The notes beneath the pieces were generated by a model that was not told the origin of the DNA, did not search any database, and saw nothing but the letters and a program-made list of their open reading frames with translations. Shown here piece by piece: positions 25,088-34,408 of a DNA stretch of 64,000 nucleotides (position 1 is its first letter; the number at the start of each line of letters is the position of its first letter). A program made the position numbers and the translations under genes. Origin of the DNA: Pseudidiomarina indica (GTDB lineage: Bacteria; Pseudomonadota; Gammaproteobacteria; Enterobacterales; Alteromonadaceae); assembly GCF_900104245.1 (NCBI RefSeq), contig NZ_FMXN01000003.1, positions 1-64,000 on the forward strand, in the 5' to 3' direction.

Positions 25088-26184
25088 AACGGGTGATGAT
25101 TGCTGCCGCCGGAACTGGCGGTCATGTGTTTCCTGCCTTAGCGGTGGCGGAGCAGCTACGCCAATCGGGGTGGTACGTGGTGTGGTTAGGTACGACCGAG
25201 CAACGGCTAGAAAGCAAGGTGGTTCCGCAAGCGGGCTTTCCGTTGGAGCTAATTGCAATGCAAGGTGTCCGCGGATACGGCTGGTGGCGCAAGCTAACGA
25301 GCCCTTGGCGATTGCTCAAGGCGTTGTTACAAAGCCGAAAGCTTTTACAACACCATCAAGTACAGCTGTTGGTCACCTTTGGTGGCTATGTTTGCGGTCC
25401 GGCAGGGCTTGCGGCGCGGACGCTGGGAATTCCCGTGTTGGTCCATGAACAAAATGCTGTGGCGGGGCTCACGAACAAGTTATTAGCCCGGGTGGCGCAG
25501 CATGTCATGGTGGGCTTCGCTGCTGCCCAAGAGCAATTACCGCAGGCCGAGGTGGTGGGGAATCCGTTACGAGCTGAATGGTCGCAAACACCAGTAAAAA
25601 CTAACGAACGTGGCACGTTACGGTTATTAGTGGTAGGTGGCAGCTTGGGTGCGCAAGCATTGAACGGTGCGGTTCCTGCAGCATTACAGCAGTTGGAACC
25701 GAGCCTGAAAGCTCAGTTGCAGGTGCAACACCAGTGTGGGCAAGGCAGTCGAGAACAAGTGCTTCAGGCCTACGCAGAAGTGCCGCTGGCGCAGTTGGAA
25801 GTGAGTGAATTTATTGATGATATGCATGCCGCTTATAGTGCTGCAGATGTGGTCATCTGTCGTGCCGGAGCACTTACGGTGGCAGAATTAGCAGTGATCG
25901 GGACGCCGGCAATATTTGTGCCTTTGCCCCATGCGGTGGATGACCATCAAACGGCGAATGCAAAGGAGTTGGTACGGGTGGGGGCAGCACGGTTATTACC
26001 CCAAACCGAATTGCAGCAAGTGACTCCGTTGGTTGCCTTGTTGCACGAGTTATTCATGCAACCAGAAGTGCGCCAGAAAATGCGCCAACACGCAGCTCAA
26101 GCTGCGTATCCGAACGCCACTGAAACCGTGGTGAGTCGTTGTGAACAATGGGCCAAAGTAGTGCCCGTGAAAGTAGGCAAATAG
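25084..26184 (+). CDS. murG: Lipid II synthase MurG
   Basis: MurG transfers GlcNAc from UDP-GlcNAc to lipid I on the inner face of the membrane. The 366-residue GT28 enzyme has the glycine-rich start [17 protein letters not shown], a second G-loop [19 protein letters not shown] and the donor-binding [20 protein letters not shown]. It is followed two bases later by murC. Confidence 0.97.
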   Translation: MKRVMIAAAGTGGHVFPALAVAEQLRQSGWYVVWLGTTEQRLESKVVPQAGFPLELIAMQGVRGYGWWRKLTSPWRLLKALLQSRKLLQHHQVQLLVTFGGYVCGPAGLAARTLGIPVLVHEQNAVAGLTNKLLARVAQHVMVGFAAAQEQLPQAEVVGNPLRAEWSQTPVKTNERGTLRLLVVGGSLGAQALNGAVPAALQQLEPSLKAQLQVQHQCGQGSREQVLQAYAEVPLAQLEVSEFIDDMHAAYSAADVVICRAGALTVAELAVIGTPAIFVPLPHAVDDHQTANAKELVRVGAARLLPQTELQQVTPLVALLHELFMQPEVRQKMRQHAAQAAYPNATETVVSRCEQWAKVVPVKVGK

Positions 26185-26186
26185 TT

Positions 26187-27680
26187 ATGAAGCATGAGAA
26201 ATCCACTCCATTTACTGTGATCAGCGTGCCGGAGATGCGTCGCGTACGTCGCATCCATTTTGTCGGCATTGGTGGCGCAGGGATGGGTGGTATCGCCGAG
26301 GTGCTGTTGAACCAAGGGTACACCATTAGTGGTTCAGACCTGGCAGAAAATGCGAATACTCAACGGTTGCGTCGCTTTGGTGCCGAGATTTTTATTGGCC
26401 ACCACGCGGATAACGTTTTAAATGCGGATGTGATTGTGGTGTCATCGGCAATTCGCGCGGATAACCCGGAGTTAGTTGCGGCAGAAGAGCGAATGATTCC
26501 GCAGGTACGGCGGGCTGAAATGTTGGCTGAGTTGATGCGTTTTCGGCATGGCATTGCCATTGCTGGAACCCATGGTAAAACCACAACCACCAGCTTAATT
26601 GCCAGTATTTTTGCAGAAGCAGCGCTGGATCCCACCTTTGTGATTGGAGGCTTATTAAATAGCGCTGGCACCAATGCACGGTTGGGAACAAGCAAATATC
26701 TGATTGCGGAAGCAGATGAATCGGATGCGTCGTTTTTGCACTTACAGCCCATGGTATCGGTGGTGACCAATATTGAACCAGATCATATGGACACCTACGG
26801 GGGCGATTTTAGTAAAATGCTCGATACCTACCTCGACTTCCTTCACAACTTGCCGTTCTACGGGTTGGCAGTGATGTGTGTGGATGATCCCGTGGTTCGA
26901 GAGCTACTGCCCAGACTCGGCCGGCACTCCATTACATACGGATTTAGTGCCGATGCTGAAGTGCGTGGTTCAGATTATCAGCAGCACGCAGGGAAGTGTT
27001 CGTTTATGGTTCATCGCAATGGCCATGAACCCTTAGCAGTGACGTTAAATTTACCCGGTAAGCATAATGCATTGAATGCGCTTGCTGCGATTGCCGTCGC
27101 CACCGATGAGGGGGTTGACGATGATGCCATCACTCGTGCCTTGAGTAAGTTCGGGGGCATTGGCCGTCGTTTTGAGCCGTTGGGGGAGTTTCCTATCGCG
27201 CAGGCAGGTGAAACCGGTGATGTGATGTTAGTGGACGACTATGGACACCATCCGTCGGAAGTGGCGGCCACCGTTGCAGCAGCACGAGCAGGTTGGCCTG
27301 AGCGGCGGTTGGTGATGATTTTTCAGCCGCACCGATTTTCCCGCACGCGGGATTTGTTTGACGACTTTGTCAATGTGCTGGGAGCCGTTGACGTGTTGCT
27401 GTTAATTGATGTGTATAGTGCGGGAGAGGCCCCTGTGCCGGGCGCTGATAGTCGAGCGCTGGCGCGCGCCATTCGATTGCGCGGCCAATTGGAACCAATT
27501 TATGTCGGCGATCGGCCGACCTTGTATAAAGTATTAGCGGATGTGTTACAGCCCCAAGATTTGGTAATCGCCCAAGGGGCGGGCAATATCGGGGCCATTG
27601 CTCGCGATTTAGTCGCAGCTCAGTTGCTCCCCGCTCAGCTACGCGAAAAGGCAGAAATATTGCAAGGAGAACCACAGTAA
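26187..27680 (+). CDS. murC: UDP-MurNAc:L-Ala ligase MurC
   Basis: MurC adds the first stem residue, L-alanine. The start at 26187 (MKHEKSTPF) gives 497 residues. Motifs are [31 protein letters not shown] (ATP loop), [20 protein letters not shown], and [12 protein letters not shown] with FQPHRFSRT in domain 3. The TAA overlaps the ddl ATG by one base. Confidence 0.97.
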   Translation: MKHEKSTPFTVISVPEMRRVRRIHFVGIGGAGMGGIAEVLLNQGYTISGSDLAENANTQRLRRFGAEIFIGHHADNVLNADVIVVSSAIRADNPELVAAEERMIPQVRRAEMLAELMRFRHGIAIAGTHGKTTTTSLIASIFAEAALDPTFVIGGLLNSAGTNARLGTSKYLIAEADESDASFLHLQPMVSVVTNIEPDHMDTYGGDFSKMLDTYLDFLHNLPFYGLAVMCVDDPVVRELLPRLGRHSITYGFSADAEVRGSDYQQHAGKCSFMVHRNGHEPLAVTLNLPGKHNALNALAAIAVATDEGVDDDAITRALSKFGGIGRRFEPLGEFPIAQAGETGDVMLVDDYGHHPSEVAATVAAARAGWPERRLVMIFQPHRFSRTRDLFDDFVNVLGAVDVLLLIDVYSAGEAPVPGADSRALARAIRLRGQLEPIYVGDRPTLYKVLADVLQPQDLVIAQGAGNIGAIARDLVAAQLLPAQLREKAEILQGEPQ

Positions 27681-28600
27681 TGGCAGCCACCAAGTTTGGC
27701 AAAGTTGCCGTCCTCTACGGCGGACATTCAGCAGAGCGAGACGTTTCTTTACGCTCTGGGCAAGCAGTATTGGCAGCCTTGCAAGCACAAGGAGTGGATG
27801 CGCATGGCATTGATCCTGCGAACGTTCCTGTGACTGAATTGGTTCAGCAGCAATTTACTCGTGCGTTTATTGTGCTGCACGGGCGTGGCGGAGAAGACGG
27901 CACCATTCAAGGGGCGTTGAACACCATGGGCCTTCCTTACACGGGGAGTGGCGTGCTCGGTTGTGCGCTAGCCATGGATAAAGTCCGCACCAAACAAGTC
28001 TGGCAAGCTGCCGGCTTGCCGGTGGCGGCAAGCGTGGTGGTACGGCGTCACGAAACCCATGACTGGGCAGCCATTCTGACCCAACTGGGGGGCAAGGTCA
28101 TGGTTAAGCCTGCGCAAGAAGGCAGCAGCATTGGTATGAGTTCGGCTGCAACCAGCGAGGAGTTAGCTGCCGCTGTTGCTCAAGCTCACAACTACGATCA
28201 CGAAGTATTGATTGAAGCTTGGTTAAGCGGCCCCGAATACACGGTGAGTATTTTGGGGGATCAAGCACTCCCGGTGATTCGGGTGCAAGCAGCCCATGAG
28301 TTTTATGACTATGCGGCGAAATATCAGGCGACGACCACGCAGTATCATTGCCCTGCAGGGTTAGATAAAGCGCGTGAAACAGAATTACAAGAGCTCGCAC
28401 AACAAGCATTCCGTGCTGTGGGCGGGCGTGGCTGGGGGCGAATTGATGCCATGTGTGATGCGGCAGGTAACTTTTATCTGTTGGAAGCCAACATGGTGCC
28501 AGGGATGACGTCAAAAAGTTTAGTGCCGATGGCAGCGAAAGCGGTAGGCATCAGTTTTGAACAGTTAGTATGGCGCATCCTCGAGCTTAGCGAGGTGTAA
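27680..28600 (+). CDS. ddl: D-alanine:D-alanine ligase
   Basis: The enzyme is an ATP-grasp ligase supplying D-Ala-D-Ala for MurF. The 306-residue DdlB-type protein has VLYGGHSAERDVSLRSG, LHGRGGEDGTIQGAL, VKPAQEGSSIGMS and the metal-binding NMVPGMTSKSLVP. It is placed between murC and ftsQ exactly as in E. coli. Confidence 0.97.
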   Translation: MAATKFGKVAVLYGGHSAERDVSLRSGQAVLAALQAQGVDAHGIDPANVPVTELVQQQFTRAFIVLHGRGGEDGTIQGALNTMGLPYTGSGVLGCALAMDKVRTKQVWQAAGLPVAASVVVRRHETHDWAAILTQLGGKVMVKPAQEGSSIGMSSAATSEELAAAVAQAHNYDHEVLIEAWLSGPEYTVSILGDQALPVIRVQAAHEFYDYAAKYQATTTQYHCPAGLDKARETELQELAQQAFRAVGGRGWGRIDAMCDAAGNFYLLEANMVPGMTSKSLVPMAAKAVGISFEQLVWRILELSEV

Positions 28601-28601
28601 T

Positions 28602-29336
28602 GTGGCGGCACTCCGCTGGCAGTTTTGGCTGGGATTTAGCTTTTTTCTCAGTGTCGTCATCGGAGCGATTGCAGGGGCGGTGTGGTTGTATTACGTCGCC
28701 ATGGATGCCAATGAAGTGCCATTGCGGCGATTGGTAGTACAGGGGGAGCTGACCTATTTAACTCCCCCACAAGTGCGCGAAGCGTTAGCCGGAGAATCCT
28801 TAGGCAGTTTTTTTTCGGCAGAGGTCAATCAGGTGCAAGCACTGTTAGAAGCGCAGCCCTGGGTTGAGCAAGCATCGGTACGCAAAGAATGGCCTGATAT
28901 TTTGAAAGTGTTCATTGTTGAACGGCGGCCATTAGGGCATTGGAACCCAGCGACTCGTCCTGATGCACTGGTAAGTGTGAATGGGGATGTATTTGAGGTT
29001 GATAAAGCAGTACTGACGGAGTTCTTGCCTGCATTATCGGGACCAGAACATGCGGTGAAAGAAACCGTCGAGCATTATCAGCGAGTGACCGAGTTGTTAC
29101 ATATGAATGGGCATCAAGTGGTAGCCCTGACGCTCACAGAGCGTTTTGCGGTGGATGTGGAGTTGTTATCCGGCATCCGCCTGCGCTTAGGCCGAGAAGG
29201 GCTGTTAGAGCGGGTACAACGATTTATCGATTTGTTCCCAACGCTCATACGGCAACGAACTCAGCCGATTGATTACGTAGATTTACGCTATGACACCGGC
29301 GTTGCGGTGGCTTGGAAAGAAGAGCAAGAGAGATAG
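28602..29336 (+). CDS. ftsQ: Cell division protein FtsQ
   Basis: FtsQ is a bitopic divisome protein that scaffolds FtsB-FtsL. The 244-residue product has a short cytoplasmic part, a membrane helix (about 8-30), a POTRA domain (about 36-105, VPLRRLVVQGELTYLTPPQV) and the beta domain with PWVEQASVRKEWPD and RPLGHWN. It uses a GTG start one base after the ddl stop; the ATG overlapping that stop is out of frame. Start and length fit the family. Confidence 0.94.
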   Translation: MAALRWQFWLGFSFFLSVVIGAIAGAVWLYYVAMDANEVPLRRLVVQGELTYLTPPQVREALAGESLGSFFSAEVNQVQALLEAQPWVEQASVRKEWPDILKVFIVERRPLGHWNPATRPDALVSVNGDVFEVDKAVLTEFLPALSGPEHAVKETVEHYQRVTELLHMNGHQVVALTLTERFAVDVELLSGIRLRLGREGLLERVQRFIDLFPTLIRQRTQPIDYVDLRYDTGVAVAWKEEQER

Positions 29337-29339
29337 AAC

Positions 29340-30572
29340 ATGTCGAAAGCAGCAGAACGTAACATGGTTGTTGGCCTGGATATCGGCACCAGTAAGGTCG
29401 TGACCTTAATTGGTGAAGTGATGCCTGACGGTGATATTAGCGTCATCGGTGTGGGTGCAGCGGCTGCGCGAGGCATGGATAAAGGCGGGGTGAATGATTT
29501 GAATTTGGTGGTGCAATCCATTCAACGCGCGATAGAAGAAGCAGAGTTGATGGCGGATTGCAGGATCGCCTCGGTGTATCTGAATATCTCTGGGCGGCAT
29601 ATTGCCTGTCAAAACGAGTCCGGCATGGTACCGATTAACGAAGCAGAAGTAACGCAAGACGACGTGGATAGCGTGATTCATGCAGCAAAATCGGTCCCGA
29701 TTGCACAAGAACGTCGTATTTTGCATGTATTGCCGCAGGAATACATTATTGATTCCCAAGAAAGCATTAAAAGCCCCATTGGTATGTCAGGGGTGCGGAT
29801 GGAAGCTCGGGTTCATATCATTACCTGTGCCAATGACATGGCCAAGAATATCGAAAAAGCTGTTGAACGCTGCGGACTGAAGGTGGAGCGCCTGATTTTC
29901 TCAGCCCTAGCGTCCAGCTATGCGGTTCTGACAGAAGATGAAAAAGATTTAGGCGTGGCCTTGGTGGACATGGGCGCTGGCACCATCGATATCAACATTC
30001 ATACCGGGGGTGTGTTGCGTCATACGGCGGTGATTCCAGCCGCGGGTAACCAAGTGACCAGTGATATCGCCAAAATTTTCCGGACACCGTTGAATCATGC
30101 GGAAGAAATTAAGACGAAGTATGCCTGTGCACTACGAGAGTTAGTCGGGAAAGATGACCACATTGAGGTGCCTTCGGTGGGCGGACGCCCTTCCCGCAGC
30201 ATGGCGCGCCATATTTTGGCTGAAGTAGTAGAGCCGCGCTACCAAGAATTGTTTGAACTCGTACGTGACGAAATTATTCAAAGTGGTTTGGAAGATCAAA
30301 TCGCCGCCGGCATTGTTTTGACCGGAGGCTGTGGCCGCATGGAAGGTGCGGTTGAATTTGCGGAAGAGATTTTCCAAATGCCAGTCCGGTTAGGGGAACC
30401 GATTGGCATGCACGGCTTAAGCGATTACGTGCAGGATCCGACCTATGCGACAGCGGTCGGGTTATTACGTTATGCGCAGCAAGATGTTCAAAACCGCCAA
30501 CGCGAGGACAGCTCAACCAATGTGATTGGATTAAGTAAACGTATATTGAGCTGGTTTAAAGGCGAATTTTAA
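29340..30572 (+). CDS. ftsA: Cell division protein FtsA
   Basis: FtsA is the actin-like ATPase that tethers FtsZ filaments to the membrane. The 410-residue product has VGLDIGTSKVVTLIGEV (phosphate 1), the 1C domain, DMGAGTIDINIHTGG (phosphate 2), ILTGG-type loop VLTGGCGRMEG, and a C-terminal amphipathic helix (NVIGLSKRILSWFKGEF) that inserts in the membrane. It follows ftsQ after three bases. Confidence 0.97.
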   Translation: MSKAAERNMVVGLDIGTSKVVTLIGEVMPDGDISVIGVGAAAARGMDKGGVNDLNLVVQSIQRAIEEAELMADCRIASVYLNISGRHIACQNESGMVPINEAEVTQDDVDSVIHAAKSVPIAQERRILHVLPQEYIIDSQESIKSPIGMSGVRMEARVHIITCANDMAKNIEKAVERCGLKVERLIFSALASSYAVLTEDEKDLGVALVDMGAGTIDINIHTGGVLRHTAVIPAAGNQVTSDIAKIFRTPLNHAEEIKTKYACALRELVGKDDHIEVPSVGGRPSRSMARHILAEVVEPRYQELFELVRDEIIQSGLEDQIAAGIVLTGGCGRMEGAVEFAEEIFQMPVRLGEPIGMHGLSDYVQDPTYATAVGLLRYAQQDVQNRQREDSSTNVIGLSKRILSWFKGEF

Positions 30573-30585
30573 GTAAAACAAAGTT

Positions 30586-30613
30586 TTGGATATGAAATTT
30601 GGGGTAGTACAAT
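30586..30613 (+). promoter_or_regulatory. Candidate local promoter for ftsZ
   Basis: TTGGAT (30586-30591) and TACAAT (30608-30613) lie 16 bases apart in the 64-base ftsA-ftsZ gap, one of the first real gaps in the cluster. A strong AAAGGAG site precedes the ftsZ ATG. A dedicated ftsZ promoter would allow more FtsZ than FtsA. Confidence 0.4.
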
Positions 30614-30636
30614 AAGCAGGTTAAAGGAGAAACAAC

Positions 30637-31872
30637 ATGTCTGAAGAAGTATTCGAAGTACTCAACAACTTTGATACGGACGCAGTGATTAAAGTCATTG
30701 GCGTCGGTGGGGGCGGTGGTAACGCCGTGAAACACATGATCAGTGAGTCCATCGAAGGCGTTCAGTTTTTGATTGCCAACACCGATGCACAAGCACTGCG
30801 TAACCATGGGGCGCATGTCACCATTCAGTTGGGCCAGGAAATTACCAAAGGTCTTGGTGCTGGCGCTAACCCTGAAATTGGACGTCAAGCGGCTGAAGAA
30901 GCACGGGATGAAATTCGCAAGCAATTGCAGGGTGCGGATATGATTTTCATCGCGGCTGGCATGGGTGGCGGTACCGGGACCGGAGCGGCACCAGTGGTGG
31001 CTGAAGTGGCTCGTGAGCTGGGTATTCTGACCGTGGCAGTGGTCACGAAACCTTTCCCGTTTGAAGGACAACGGCGGATGGCAGCGGCCAATGAAGGCAT
31101 CGCCCAGCTGGGACGCCATGTGGACTCGTTAATTACCATTCCGAACGAGAAACTTTTGAAAGTTTTAGGTAAAGGTACCAGCTTGTTGGATGCTTTTGCT
31201 AAGGCAAACGACGTATTATTAGGGGCTGTTCAAGGCATCTCCGACTTAATCACCCGTGACGGTTTAATCAACGTGGACTTTGCTGACGTGCGTGCAGTGA
31301 TGCGTGAAATGGGCACTGCCATGATGGGAACCGGCGTTGCTCGAGGTGAAGACCGTGCGCAAGAAGCGGCAGAAATGGCCATCAATAGCCCATTACTGGA
31401 AGACATCGATCTTTCTGGTGCGCGGGGCGTGTTGCTGAACATTACCGCAGGCATGGACTTGAGCATGGAAGAATTCGAGATTGTCGGTAATGTGGTGAAA
31501 GGCTTTGTGTCTGAAAATGCGACAGTGATTGTCGGAACCGTTATTGATACCGATATGTCAGAAGAACTGCGGGTAACTGTGGTGGCAACTGGCTTAGGCG
31601 GTGAGCGGAAACCGGATATTGCTCTCGTTAATCGCCGTGAGCCAGCGCCGAGTTATGCCAATAGCCGTAGCAGTGCGCATCCAAGTCACGCAGCACCAAC
31701 CAGTGGTTACGGCAGTGTTGCAACTGCTCGTCAGCTGGAAGCTGAGTTTGATGATGAGCCAATGGATGAGCCGATGCCAGCGACGAAACCGACGACGAAG
31801 CCACAGCCGAGTCAAGGAAAAGACATGGACTATTTAGATATTCCAGCGTTTTTGCGACGCCAAGTCGATTAA
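30637..31872 (+). CDS. ftsZ: Cell division GTPase FtsZ
   Basis: FtsZ is the tubulin homologue that forms the Z ring. The 411-residue protein has the GTPase core (about 14-318) with [13 protein letters not shown], the tubulin signature [10 protein letters not shown], the T7-loop [11 protein letters not shown], a variable linker (about 320-390), and the conserved C-terminal peptide [12 protein letters not shown] that binds FtsA, ZipA and ZapD (zapD lies downstream at 37503). It has its own strong ribosome site. Confidence 0.98.
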   Translation: MSEEVFEVLNNFDTDAVIKVIGVGGGGGNAVKHMISESIEGVQFLIANTDAQALRNHGAHVTIQLGQEITKGLGAGANPEIGRQAAEEARDEIRKQLQGADMIFIAAGMGGGTGTGAAPVVAEVARELGILTVAVVTKPFPFEGQRRMAAANEGIAQLGRHVDSLITIPNEKLLKVLGKGTSLLDAFAKANDVLLGAVQGISDLITRDGLINVDFADVRAVMREMGTAMMGTGVARGEDRAQEAAEMAINSPLLEDIDLSGARGVLLNITAGMDLSMEEFEIVGNVVKGFVSENATVIVGTVIDTDMSEELRVTVVATGLGGERKPDIALVNRREPAPSYANSRSSAHPSHAAPTSGYGSVATARQLEAEFDDEPMDEPMPATKPTTKPQPSQGKDMDYLDIPAFLRRQVD

Positions 31873-31885
31873 TTCGACGATTTTA

Positions 31886-31914
31886 TTGCGGAATACAAGA
31901 TAGTTCGGTAAACT
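31886..31914 (+). promoter_or_regulatory. Candidate lpxC promoter
   Basis: TTGCGG (31886-31891) and TAAACT (31909-31914) are 17 bases apart in the 101-base gap between ftsZ and lpxC. This fits separate transcription of lpxC, as known in E. coli. Confidence 0.45.
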
Positions 31915-31973
31915 ATTTCGCCTTTTGCTGGTCAAAGGGTTAGAGACTTCTTCGCAAGAATGAGAAGGCAGAC

Positions 31974-32888
31974 ATGATTAAACAACGTACCATCAAACAG
32001 CCGATTGCAACCACAGGTGTGGGTTTGCATAAAGGCAACAAGGTTCAGCTTACGCTGCGTCCGGCACCTGTGAATACAGGTCTGGTCTTTCGCCGTGTCG
32101 ATTTGAACCCAGCGGTTGATATTCCTGCGAACGCTGAGTTCGTGCGGGATACGCGTATGTGTACGTGTCTGATTAATGACGACAACGTACGTGTATCTAC
32201 CGTTGAACACTTGTTGGCAGCGCTTGCTGCGATGGGAATTGATAACCTCATTATTGAAGTCGATAGCCACGAAATCCCGATCATGGATGGGAGCTCTCAC
32301 CCCTTTATTTACCTGCTACAGAGCGCGGGAATTGAAGAGCAGAAGGCCGCAAAAAAGTTTATTAAGATCAAACAACCAGTACGTGTTGAAGAAGGTGACA
32401 AGTGGGCGGAACTCCTACCCCATGACGGGTTCCGCATCGACTTTGCCATCGATTTTGATCATCCGGCTATCGCCAACACCGGGCAGCAGCTATCGATTAA
32501 TTTTAGCAGCAACAATTTCGTCAAAGAAATCAGCCGTGCTCGTACGTTTGGTTTTATGAAAGACATTGAGATGTTGCGCGCAAACAATTTGGCCTTGGGC
32601 GGTAGTTTTGACAACGCCGTGGTGCTGGATGAATTCCGCATTTTAAATACTGAAGGCTTGCGCTACGACGACGAGTTTGTCAAACACAAGGTACTCGACG
32701 CCATTGGTGACTTATATATGGGCGGACATACGATTTTAGGCCATTTACGTGCTTTTAAATCGGGCCATGCCTTAAATAATCAATTACTACGTGCGGTGTT
32801 ACAACAGCAAGAAGCGTGGGAATTCGTTACCTTTGAAGATGATGCCGAAGTGGCACCAATTGTATTCAGTACCCCGGTATTAGCCTAA
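31974..32888 (+). CDS. lpxC: UDP-3-O-acyl-GlcNAc deacetylase LpxC
   Basis: LpxC is the zinc enzyme of the first committed step of lipid A synthesis. The 304-residue product starts [20 protein letters not shown]. Zinc and catalytic motifs are visible: [10 protein letters not shown], the MDGSSHPF loop and the [14 protein letters not shown] segment (His and Asp zinc ligands), then [13 protein letters not shown]. In E. coli its level is set by FtsH acting on the C-terminal tail; here the tail ends ..VFSTPVLA. A hairpin overlaps the stop. Confidence 0.97.
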   Translation: MIKQRTIKQPIATTGVGLHKGNKVQLTLRPAPVNTGLVFRRVDLNPAVDIPANAEFVRDTRMCTCLINDDNVRVSTVEHLLAALAAMGIDNLIIEVDSHEIPIMDGSSHPFIYLLQSAGIEEQKAAKKFIKIKQPVRVEEGDKWAELLPHDGFRIDFAIDFDHPAIANTGQQLSINFSSNNFVKEISRARTFGFMKDIEMLRANNLALGGSFDNAVVLDEFRILNTEGLRYDDEFVKHKVLDAIGDLYMGGHTILGHLRAFKSGHALNNQLLRAVLQQQEAWEFVTFEDDAEVAPIVFSTPVLA

Positions 32889-32896
32889 TACCGGGG
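32872..32896. terminator. lpxC terminator hairpin overlapping its stop codon
   Basis: CCCCGGTATTA (32872-32882) pairs perfectly with TAATACCGGGG (32886-32896) around GCC. It contains the lpxC TAA and faces the convergent dciA-like gene. The bases after it are pyrimidine-rich but not a clean U-run. Confidence 0.65.
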
Positions 32897-32919
32897 GCTT
32901 TCCAGTCGTCTTTTCTCTC

Positions 32920-33396
32920 TTATTCCTGTTCGTATTTATCTGCTAAAGCAAGTAGTTGTGAGCGTAAAGGCTCTTCACAACGTGCCGCCTGTTCGCGTAA
33001 TTGAGTCACCACACTAACCTCCTCTGCAGGGACTTTCGGCGGGGGTGTTTTGCTGGCTGACACCGCTTGTTCACTCGCTTCAATTGGGCTCGGGCGGATA
33101 CGAACTTCCAGTTGGGTGATTTGCCCCGTAGATTCATCTTGAAAATGCGTTATAATGCGCTGTTGTTGAAGTTTTAAACGGTTCGCCATAGCAGCGGAAG
33201 GAACTTCAATAATCAGGGTGTGTGCGCGAACTGACACCACCGTACAATGCTGGCTTAACGGCGCAAGCCCTAACGCAGCAAGACATTGTTGTAATTGCTG
33301 TTGCCAGTGTTGATATTGGTGGGTAAAGTCAGTAAAACGCTGAAAGCGCTGACTGCTAAAAAGTTGTTGGATATTACGTGGTCTTTTTCGGGCCAT
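32920..33396 (-). CDS. dciA: DUF721 protein, DciA-like helicase loader candidate
   Basis: The 158-residue product has the DUF721 core (about 35-100: LGLAPLSQHCTVVSVRAHTL, then EVPSAAMANRLKLQQQRII) and a basic N-terminus (MARKRPRNIQQL). DciA proteins of this family load the replicative helicase DnaB in bacteria lacking DnaC. The gene lies opposite in strand between lpxC and secA, where E. coli has secM. The family call is solid; the helicase-loading role is carried over from characterised relatives. Confidence 0.82.
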   Translation of the reverse strand: MARKRPRNIQQLFSSQRFQRFTDFTHQYQHWQQQLQQCLAALGLAPLSQHCTVVSVRAHTLIIEVPSAAMANRLKLQQQRIITHFQDESTGQITQLEVRIRPSPIEASEQAVSASKTPPPKVPAEEVSVVTQLREQAARCEEPLRSQLLALADKYEQE

Positions 33397-33438
33397 GGTA
33401 GCGTGCCATTTAAATTATAATAAGCAGCGAGAGATTGC

Positions 33439-34371
33439 ATGAGTCTATCAGTCTTCTACCGAGGCACCAAAGTTAAATTCGGTTTAAAACTCAGTCGACG
33501 GCGTTTATTGTCGTTTATGGGAATAGCTGCGCTTGGTGTGTTGGCCGTATCAAAGCCTTGGGAATATCAAGGGCTTGCTCCTCAAATTGTCCAGGCAAAA
33601 ATTGATGAGGAAAAAGTCGCTGTTGCTGCTCAGCAGCAAGTGATTCGCGACTTAAAAGATGAAACAGAGAAAAAACTTGCCGCGATGACCATCTATATTG
33701 GGGAAATGCAATCCCAATTGCGCCGCTTGGACGCGCTGGGTCGACGTTTAGCGACGGTGGCAGAGTTAGATAATGGTGAGTTTGCATTCGAGCAGCCCTT
33801 AGGAGAGATTATGGGCGGCCCAGAAGCGTCGATTGCGGACGCTCCGCGAGTTGATGGGCGTGATGTCATTGACCAGATCGAACGTTTAATGGGTGAGCTT
33901 TCCAATAAACAAAAACAATTGTCTCTCCTTGAGTCGGTGATGATGAGTCACCATATCTCTGCCGAGAGTTATATTGCGGGTCGTCCAATTAAGTCGGGTT
34001 GGTTGTCCTCGCAATATGGCATTCGCAAAGATCCGTTCAATGGCCGTCCTTCCATGCATAAAGGGCTCGATTTTGCGAGTCTCGAAGAAGGTGCTGGAGT
34101 CTATGCAACTGGGGCTGGCGTGGTAACATGGGCCGGAGATCGTTCAGGCTACGGCTTACTCATAGAAATTGATCATGGCGGTGGTTTAAAAACCCGCTAT
34201 GGACATAGCAAGGAATTATTGGTGAAAGAAGGGGATGTGGTAACCCGCGGGCAAAAAATTGCTCTGATTGGTAGTACGGGACGTTCCACAGGCCCGCACG
34301 TACACTATGAAGTATTGCGTAATAATCGCCAAATCGACCCTTATAAATACGTTTATCGCACAGCTGAATAG
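33439..34371 (+). CDS. LytM-domain M23 peptidase, membrane-anchored
   Basis: The 310-residue protein has a basic N-terminus and a membrane segment (about 26-41), a coiled-coil stretch (about 50-105 and 145-175) and a C-terminal M23 domain (about 190-305). Zinc-site motifs are present: MHKGLDFAS (HxxxD) and GPHVHYEV (HxH), so it could be an active endopeptidase cutting peptidoglycan crosslinks. It lies divergent from dciA and just upstream of secA. An M23 gene at this place is common in marine gammaproteobacteria. Whether it acts in division, like EnvC/NlpD relatives, is unknown. Confidence 0.88.
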   Translation: MSLSVFYRGTKVKFGLKLSRRRLLSFMGIAALGVLAVSKPWEYQGLAPQIVQAKIDEEKVAVAAQQQVIRDLKDETEKKLAAMTIYIGEMQSQLRRLDALGRRLATVAELDNGEFAFEQPLGEIMGGPEASIADAPRVDGRDVIDQIERLMGELSNKQKQLSLLESVMMSHHISAESYIAGRPIKSGWLSSQYGIRKDPFNGRPSMHKGLDFASLEEGAGVYATGAGVVTWAGDRSGYGLLIEIDHGGGLKTRYGHSKELLVKEGDVVTRGQKIALIGSTGRSTGPHVHYEVLRNNRQIDPYKYVYRTAE

Positions 34372-34408
34372 TGACAGCGTGCTCGTGACAACAGGAAAAT
34401 AAATTCAC

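Noticed and set aside
30556-31119. Reverse-strand open frame (187 codons) opposite ftsZ
   Set aside because: No start site or motifs, and it is fully covered by the conserved FtsZ core.
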